Below, in pieces: positions 13,183 to 17,100 of a stretch of DNA of 17,100 bases. This DNA comes from Gallionellaceae bacterium (GTDB lineage: Bacteria > Pseudomonadota > Gammaproteobacteria > Burkholderiales > Gallionellaceae): positions 7,497 to 24,596 of the forward strand of contig DMCN01000033.1 in NCBI GenBank assembly GCA_003445795.1. Reading direction: 5' to 3'. Each line of letters opens with the position of its first letter. Position 1 is the stretch's first letter. The translations under genes and the position numbers were made by a program. The notes beneath the pieces are model-generated. The model ran no database searches and was not told the DNA's origin. It saw only the letters and a program-made list of their open reading frames with translations.

Positions 13183-14511
13183 CTAGAAGCGGAAAGTGAC
13201 CGCCACGCAGAGGCCGCGGGCATTGTCAGCCCGCGAGAAGTGCACTGCAGCGCCGTGCACCTCGGCAATCCTTCTGACGATGGACAGGCCCAACCCGCTG
13301 CCGCCAGCCTGTGTGTCGGCGGGACGATAGAAGCGCTCCGATACCCTGCTCATCTCCTGTTCCGAAATACCGGCGCCGTCGTCGCACACCGACAGACTGG
13401 CGAGACCTTCCTGCTGCACAACTGCCACACGAACGCTAGTCCCCGACGGCGTATGCCGCACGGCGTTATCGATCAGATTGCGCGTCAGGATGCGCAGCAA
13501 TTCCGGGTTGCCGCGCACCGCGACTTCTTCCCCTTCCGGCAATTCGATATGCACGCCTTTGTCCAATGCGACCGGTGCGATCATCGCGATCTCGCCGGCC
13601 GCGATATCCCGCAGCCGGCATGACTGAGCCCCTGCGACATCGAGAGCATCGACGCGCGCCAGCGTGAGCAGTTGTTCGATCAGATGCGCGGCGCGGTCGC
13701 AGCCCAGAATGGCGTTGTCGAGCGCGTGGTTGCGTTCGGCAGTACCGGTCGCGCCGCGCGCCACCTGTGCCTGCGCCTTGATCCCCGCCACCGGCGTACG
13801 CAATTCGTGCGCCGCATCCGCAGTGAAACGGCGCTCGCGCTGGAAAGTGGAATCGATACGCGCGAACAGCCGGTTGAGCCGCTCGATCAGCGGCAACACC
13901 TCGCGCGGCGCGGCATCCGCATCCAGCGGCGTCAGTGTCTCCGGATCGCGTCGTTCCAGTTCAGCCGCCAGTTTATCCAGCGGACGCAGACCGCGCGCGA
14001 CCGCAACCCACAACAGCAAGGCTAGCAGGGGAAGCGAAAACAGCAAAGGTTCCAGCAGATTGCCCGCGATATCGCGCGCCAGCTCTTCGCGCACATCGGC
14101 CCGCTCCGCCACATGGATCAGGAACTGCCCCGTCTCATCCCACGCGCTGAACACGCGCCAGCGCTGACCATCGATGACACTATCGCTAAAGCCGTCCTCG
14201 ATATCAGCCAGATGCCGCTGCGTCGCATTGGCGGAGTGCATGCGCAATGTCTTTCCGCCCTCCCATATCTGGAACGCCACCCGGCGCGCGTATTTGTGCA
14301 GCAGCGGCGCGTGGTCCGTCTCCAGCTCGTCGAGCTCGTGCGCCGCCTGGGCAGAGAGCAGTGCGGCATCCTGTGCCAGATGGGCATCCAGCACCTCGTC
14401 AAACTCCTCGCGCGCATCGAAGTAGATGAACGTAGACGCACCCACCCACACCACCACCACAGTTGATAGCGCCAGCACCAGCAAACGTCTCTTTAATGAA
14501 TGTCCCTGCAT
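13183..14511 (-). CDS. Sensor histidine kinase, QseC/PmrB-like
   Basis: The protein has 442 residues, with membrane helices at about 8-30 and 153-173 enclosing a sensor region of about 120 residues outside the membrane. The linker (174-225) is HAMP-like (RGLRPLDKLAAEL). The phosphoacceptor is His235 in FTADAAHELRTPVAGIKAQAQVA. The ATPase domain has the N box (N345-N349, NLIDNAVRHTP), G1 (DDGAG, 377-381) and G2 (GSGLGLSIV, 404-412). The H-box and overall length fit QseC. The start ATG at 14511 follows the regulator stop by one base, so the two are translationally coupled. It is the last gene of the SHP operon. The signal may be redox or respiratory, judging from the operon, but the sensor domain itself is not recognisable. 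Confidence 0.94.
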   Translation of the reverse strand: MQGHSLKRRLLVLALSTVVVVWVGASTFIYFDAREEFDEVLDAHLAQDAALLSAQAAHELDELETDHAPLLHKYARRVAFQIWEGGKTLRMHSANATQRHLADIEDGFSDSVIDGQRWRVFSAWDETGQFLIHVAERADVREELARDIAGNLLEPLLFSLPLLALLLWVAVARGLRPLDKLAAELERRDPETLTPLDADAAPREVLPLIERLNRLFARIDSTFQRERRFTADAAHELRTPVAGIKAQAQVARGATGTAERNHALDNAILGCDRAAHLIEQLLTLARVDALDVAGAQSCRLRDIAAGEIAMIAPVALDKGVHIELPEGEEVAVRGNPELLRILTRNLIDNAVRHTPSGTSVRVAVVQQEGLASLSVCDDGAGISEQEMSRVSERFYRPADTQAGGSGLGLSIVRRIAEVHGAAVHFSRADNARGLCVAVTFRF

Positions 14512-14512
14512 C

Positions 14513-15181
14513 TCAATCCACCTTGCCGGCGGCGATCAAATAACCCACGCCGCGTATCGTCTCTATCAGTTCGGGGAACAGTTTGCGGCGCAGATGATGG
14601 ATGTGCACCTCGACCGCATTGCTCTCGACCTCTTCTCCCCATGCATACAGTTGCTCCTCGAGTTGCGCGCGCGACAGCACTTTTCCCGCGCTCAGCATCA
14701 GGGCATGGAGTACTGCGAATTCCTTGGGCGAAAGATCGACAGGCTGCTCACGACAGGTCACGCGATGGGCGGCGGGATCGAGCTTGACCCCTGCAACCTG
14801 CAACAGCAGATCGACCTTGCCGCTGGCACGGCGGATCAGTGCGCGCAATCGCGCAGCCAATTCGCCCATGTCAAAGGGTTTGAGCAGATAGTCGTCCGCA
14901 CCCGCATCCAGACCTTTGATGCGGTCGTTCACGGTATCGCGTGCAGTGAGGATGAGTACTGGTATGGATGAGTTGCGACTGCGCAAGCGCTGCAACACCT
15001 CCAGACCGGAAAGCCGCGGCAATCCCAGATCCAGAACGACGGCCGCGTAGGCTTCGGTGCCGAGCGCGTGATCGGCCGCGACGCCGTCCTTCATCCAGTC
15101 GACGGCGTAGCCGGCTTGTTTCAAGCCGGCCTGTATGGCATCGCCCAGCAGGGCATCATCTTCGACCACCAGTACGCGCAT
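14513..15181 (-). CDS. OmpR-family response regulator, QseB/PmrA-like
   Basis: The protein has 222 residues. The receiver domain has the acidic pair E7-D8-D9, phosphoacceptor Asp51 (VVLDLGLPRLSG), Thr79 and Lys101 (LLKPFD). The C-terminal winged helix (about 125-220) includes LSPKEFAVLHALM and EVHIHHLRRKLFPELIETIRGVGY. A good GAGAGGTGAT ribosome binding site precedes the ATG at 15181. It pairs with the histidine kinase one base downstream and follows cytochrome b after 18 bases. The boxes at 16862-16878 and 11822-11838 match the target type known for QseB/PmrA, so autoregulation and control of the neighbouring divergent unit are likely (inference). Confidence 0.95.
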   Translation of the reverse strand: MRVLVVEDDALLGDAIQAGLKQAGYAVDWMKDGVAADHALGTEAYAAVVLDLGLPRLSGLEVLQRLRSRNSSIPVLILTARDTVNDRIKGLDAGADDYLLKPFDMGELAARLRALIRRASGKVDLLLQVAGVKLDPAAHRVTCREQPVDLSPKEFAVLHALMLSAGKVLSRAQLEEQLYAWGEEVESNAVEVHIHHLRRKLFPELIETIRGVGYLIAAGKVD

Positions 15182-15199
15182 ATCACCTCTCGCAGCATC

Positions 15200-15865
15200 T
15201 CAATCGTCGTCGCGTTGTTCGGCATGACCAGCAACCTCGGCGGGCGCCATCGCGCTGAGCGCGGAATACCCGGCCCAGAACGTCACCACCGCGAGCAGCA
15301 TTATGACACCCAGCCAGGCATACGAACGCTCTTCGCCGGCTTCGGGGTCGGCTTCTTTCGTTCCAGTGATCATGGCACTCACCAGGTTCTCGCGATGCAG
15401 GATACTGCTCATCACAACGCCGGCGATATGCACGGCCACGACTGCCAGCATGGCGAAGGAAAGCACCTCATGCAGTTCTGCCATCATGTCACCGCCGACA
15501 TCCTGAAACAGCAGCACGCCGCTCACGCCCGAACCGATAGTCAGAAACAGCAGCAGCCAGATCGCCACGCTGCCGGCCGGATTGTGTCCCACATAGCGTT
15601 CTGCCCTGCCCCTGGCCAACGCGGACACATAAGTAAGGACTTCACCCGAGGTGAACAGAAAGGAAGTGAAGCGTGAATAGCGCGTTCCGATGAATCCCCA
15701 CAGCACCCTGAAGGAGATCAACCCCAGCATGGTGTAGCCCAGCATCACATGAATGTCGCGGTAACGCTCCGACTCCGAGGTCAGAAAGACCCCACAGAAG
15801 GACAGCACCATTGACCAGTGAAACACCCGCGTCGGCACATCCCAAACCTGGAACCGCTCACTCAT
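15200..15865 (-). CDS. Cytochrome b561-type membrane protein
   Basis: The protein has 221 residues from the ATG at 15865, with GAGGGACGAAG upstream. The longer open frame to 15949 overlaps the diheme gene and is not used. Four core helices (about 14-30, 38-60, 97-120 and 132-155) are followed by a fifth at 183-200. Candidate b-heme ligands are H16 (TRVFHW), H39 (DIHVMLGY), H132 (LHE) and H146 (AVHI), typical of the bacterial/Ni-hydrogenase-type b561 family. It sits between the diheme cytochrome and the two-component genes. In known SHP-DHC-cytochrome b clusters this protein is thought to link the quinone pool with DHC and SHP. The C-terminal tail is acidic. Confidence 0.93.
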   Translation of the reverse strand: MSERFQVWDVPTRVFHWSMVLSFCGVFLTSESERYRDIHVMLGYTMLGLISFRVLWGFIGTRYSRFTSFLFTSGEVLTYVSALARGRAERYVGHNPAGSVAIWLLLFLTIGSGVSGVLLFQDVGGDMMAELHEVLSFAMLAVVAVHIAGVVMSSILHRENLVSAMITGTKEADPEAGEERSYAWLGVIMLLAVVTFWAGYSALSAMAPAEVAGHAEQRDDD

Positions 15866-15879
15866 GATCTTCGTCCCTC

Positions 15880-16380
15880 TTATTTGGGCATACGGATATC
15901 GCGCTCGCCATACTTGCCGCTCTCCGCCTTGGTGTGACAAGCCGCGCAATTGGCCGGGCTCTTCACCAGCGGATTCTTCCAGATGCGGCCCGGCACCTCG
16001 TCATGCTCGCGAATGAACCAGAGCGTCTCGCTGATGCGCAGCAGGGGTTTGGCGACTGGATCCGGCTTCCGCTTACCGGCATTTTGCTCGAGGAATGCAG
16101 CGATCTCTTGCGCAACTGCAGGCTCCAGGCTCGCATCCGTACCGAAATGCTTGTCCAGCCCGGACATCATCTCGCGCCAGGACTCGGCGGGCAGCAAGCG
16201 CGGGGGGAAGGCCACATGACATGAGCCGCACTCTTCCTGCCAGGCGGCATTGGTGGCTACAGCTCTGCGGCCGCCTTCGTGATGCTCGTGATCTTCATCG
16301 GCCTGCGCGACGGATATCATCCCGCCCAGCAAGAAGATGACTGCGAACATGCGCAATGTGTTTCGATAGTCGAACGGCAT
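15880..16380 (-). CDS. Diheme cytochrome c (DHC family)
   Basis: The protein has 166 residues from the ATG at 16380, with AAGGAGG seven bases upstream; an upstream in-frame extension overlaps the SHP gene and is rejected. The signal peptide ends after AQA (27), followed by a His/Asp/Glu-rich stretch. Heme motifs are CGSCH (51-55) and CAACH (145-149). LPAESWREMMSGLDKHFGTDASL is characteristic of DHC; W68, M71/M72 and H78 fall in it. It is a periplasmic electron carrier, and DHC is known as the redox partner of SHP. It is ten bases after the SHP stop and 14 bases before the cytochrome b start, in one operon. Confidence 0.94.
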   Translation of the reverse strand: MPFDYRNTLRMFAVIFLLGGMISVAQADEDHEHHEGGRRAVATNAAWQEECGSCHVAFPPRLLPAESWREMMSGLDKHFGTDASLEPAVAQEIAAFLEQNAGKRKPDPVAKPLLRISETLWFIREHDEVPGRIWKNPLVKSPANCAACHTKAESGKYGERDIRMPK

Positions 16381-16390
16381 GCTGGCCTCC

Positions 16391-16810
16391 TTATTTCCCG
16401 ATAGTGAGCAGGTAGGCGAGCACATCTCCCTTTTCCTGCGGCGTGCAGGCGCGCGCGAGCACGTCGTTGCAATTGCGCTTGAACCACTTCTCGACCTTGG
16501 CAGGATCAGTGAAACGCTCTGGATTGACCAGCGGCGCCAGCGGCTTGATGACCTTGCTGGTTTTGGCGTGCTTGCCGCTGCTTGCCGGATTTTCAGTATG
16601 GCAAGATGCACAGCTCCAGTCGTTGCCGTGGGTTGACTTGAAGAACTGCTCGCCGTTCGCTGCAGAAAAACTCTGGAACCCGGGGCTGGACTTTGCCGAC
16701 CTGGCAAACTCGGCCATGATCTGGCCGAATGTTTCGGCGCATGCGGGTTGCACCGCCAGACCACTCATTACGACCAACAGCAGAACCAGCAAAGTATTTA
16801 TACGCGACAT
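16391..16810 (-). CDS. Sphaeroides heme protein (SHP)-type monoheme cytochrome c, DUF1924 family
   Basis: The protein has 139 residues, with a signal peptide at 1-25. There is one heme motif, CASCH (67-71). The C-terminal half, PLAPLVNPERFTDPAKVEKW followed by RNCNDVLARACTPQEKGD, closely matches what I remember of Rhodobacter sphaeroides SHP, including the NCN segment holding the unusual Asn axial ligand and two Cys (C114, C122) able to form the SHP disulfide. SHP is a high-spin cytochrome that binds oxygen and other small molecules at the heme through movement of the Asn. The exact ligand (N113 or N115) needs alignment. AAAGGAGGTCAATC before the ATG is an excellent ribosome binding site. First gene of the operon shp-dhc-cytb-regulator-kinase. 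Confidence 0.9.
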   Translation of the reverse strand: MSRINTLLVLLLVVMSGLAVQPACAETFGQIMAEFARSAKSSPGFQSFSAANGEQFFKSTHGNDWSCASCHTENPASSGKHAKTSKVIKPLAPLVNPERFTDPAKVEKWFKRNCNDVLARACTPQEKGDVLAYLLTIGK

Positions 16811-16845
16811 GATTGACCTCCTTTAAGTTGCACTTCGACGGGTGC

Positions 16846-16851
16846 AGGATA
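16846..16851 (-). promoter_or_regulatory. Possible -10 element of the SHP operon
   Basis: TATCCT on the minus strand, ten bases after the proximal CTTAAG and about 35 bases before the ATG at 16810. There is no good -35 match, as expected for a promoter that depends on an OmpR-family activator. Weak evidence. Confidence 0.35.
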
Positions 16852-16861
16852 GAAGGTCAGA

Positions 16862-16886
16862 CTTAAGACAAGCTTAAGTGCTTAAT
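16862..16886 (-). promoter_or_regulatory. PmrA/QseB-like box upstream of the SHP/two-component operon
   Basis: CTTAAG (16862-16867), five bases, CTTAAG (16873-16878), then CTTAAT (16881-16886) as a possible third half-site. The first two have the same 11-base period as at 11822-11838. The box lies about 52 bases before the SHP start, the right place for an activator. It suggests autoregulation by the response regulator encoded at 14513-15181. Confidence 0.62.
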
Positions 16887-16898
16887 ATCGCAGGAGAG

Positions 16899-16945
16899 TG
16901 CCGCGAAAACACGGCATATAGACATCGCCTGTCCGCGTCGACAGG
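16899..16945 (-). terminator. Two small hairpins downstream of tRNA-Thr
   Basis: CCTGTC (16928-16933) pairs with GACAGG (16940-16945). TGCCGCG (16899-16905) pairs with CACGGCA (16910-16916) with one mismatch around AAAA. They lie 3' of the tRNA genes on the minus strand and could end or process that transcript before the SHP promoter. Neither has a proper T run. Confidence 0.25.
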
Positions 16946-16966
16946 TGAATTGGAACGATGGGGAAT

Positions 16967-17042
16967 TGGTGCCGCTTGTCGGATTCGAACTGACGACCTA
17001 CCGCTTACAAGGCGGTTGCTCTACCAACTGAGCTAAAGCGGC
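16967..17042 (-). tRNA. tRNA-Thr(TGT), CCA encoded
   Basis: On the minus strand the acceptor GCCGCTT pairs with AAGCGGC, followed by ACCA. The D arm is AGCTCAGTTGGTAGAGC and the anticodon stem-loop is CCGCC-TTGTAAG-CGG with anticodon TGT at 17007-17009. The T arm contains GTTCGAATC. The total is 76 bases with the encoded CCA at 16967-16969. Confidence 0.96.
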
Positions 17043-17051
17043 GGGTGAAAC

Positions 17052-17100
17052 TGGTGGGTCGGGCGAGATTCGAACTCGCGACCAACGGATTAAAAGTCCG
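17052..17100 (-). tRNA. tRNA-Lys(TTT), 3' part (cut by window edge)
   Basis: On the minus strand the visible part runs from the anticodon stem CGGAC, loop TTTTAAT, through the T arm with GTTCGAATC to CGACCCACCA. The anticodon is TTT at 17092-17094. The 5' half lies outside the window. It is nine bases upstream of tRNA-Thr, so the two are probably co-transcribed. Confidence 0.93.

Noticed and set aside
16909..16918. Ten-base match ACACGGCATA shared with 11741-11750
   Set aside because: Orientation relative to the genes differs and one shared 10-mer between two short regions could be chance.

Overview
The window looks like a chromosomal segment of a betaproteobacterium. The best match is a Gallionellaceae-type neutrophilic iron oxidiser (Sideroxydans/Gallionella-like). 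This is inferred from the moderately high GC, the succinyl-CoA synthetase operon with a terC gene behind it, and above all a four-gene porin/multiheme-cytochrome cluster of the kind described as PCC3 in that group. The taxon is recalled knowledge and was not tested here.

Layout, left to right. (1) At 1-1452 (minus) lies the N-terminal 484 codons of a CHASE2 membrane sensor that runs off the window. (2) At 1551-4771 (minus) is a tight operon sucC-sucD-terC-usp: succinyl-CoA synthetase, a TerC/YjbE-type membrane protein and a universal stress protein. (3) At 4899-11636 (minus) is the electron-transfer cluster. It is transcribed as a membrane b-type cytochrome with two H-x13-H helices, a 24-heme lysine-rich cytochrome built from a roughly 69-residue repeat, a second cytochrome with 17 CxxCH motifs plus one CX4CH, and an outer-membrane beta-barrel with an AMIN-like and TPR periplasmic part. 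(4) Divergent from it, at 11874-13169 (plus), is a membrane-anchored ferredoxin-flavoprotein whose FAD domain looks circularly permuted. (5) Converging on that gene is a five-gene minus-strand operon (16810 to 13183): sphaeroides heme protein (SHP), diheme cytochrome DHC, cytochrome b561, and an OmpR/QseB-type response regulator with its sensor kinase. (6) At the right edge are tRNA-Thr(TGT) and a partial tRNA-Lys(TTT) on the minus strand.

How it may work together (inference): the b-type cytochrome exchanges electrons with the quinone pool. The two multiheme cytochromes carry them across the periplasm and through the barrel to or from an extracellular donor or acceptor such as Fe(II)/Fe(III) minerals. 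The cytoplasm-facing ferredoxin-flavoprotein may link the module to NAD(P)H.

The most interesting regulatory observation is a perfect CTTAAG-N5-CTTAAG motif, a PmrA/QseB-like box. It occurs upstream of the SHP operon that encodes the two-component system and again in the divergent promoter region of the porin-cytochrome cluster. This suggests that the local regulator controls both units.
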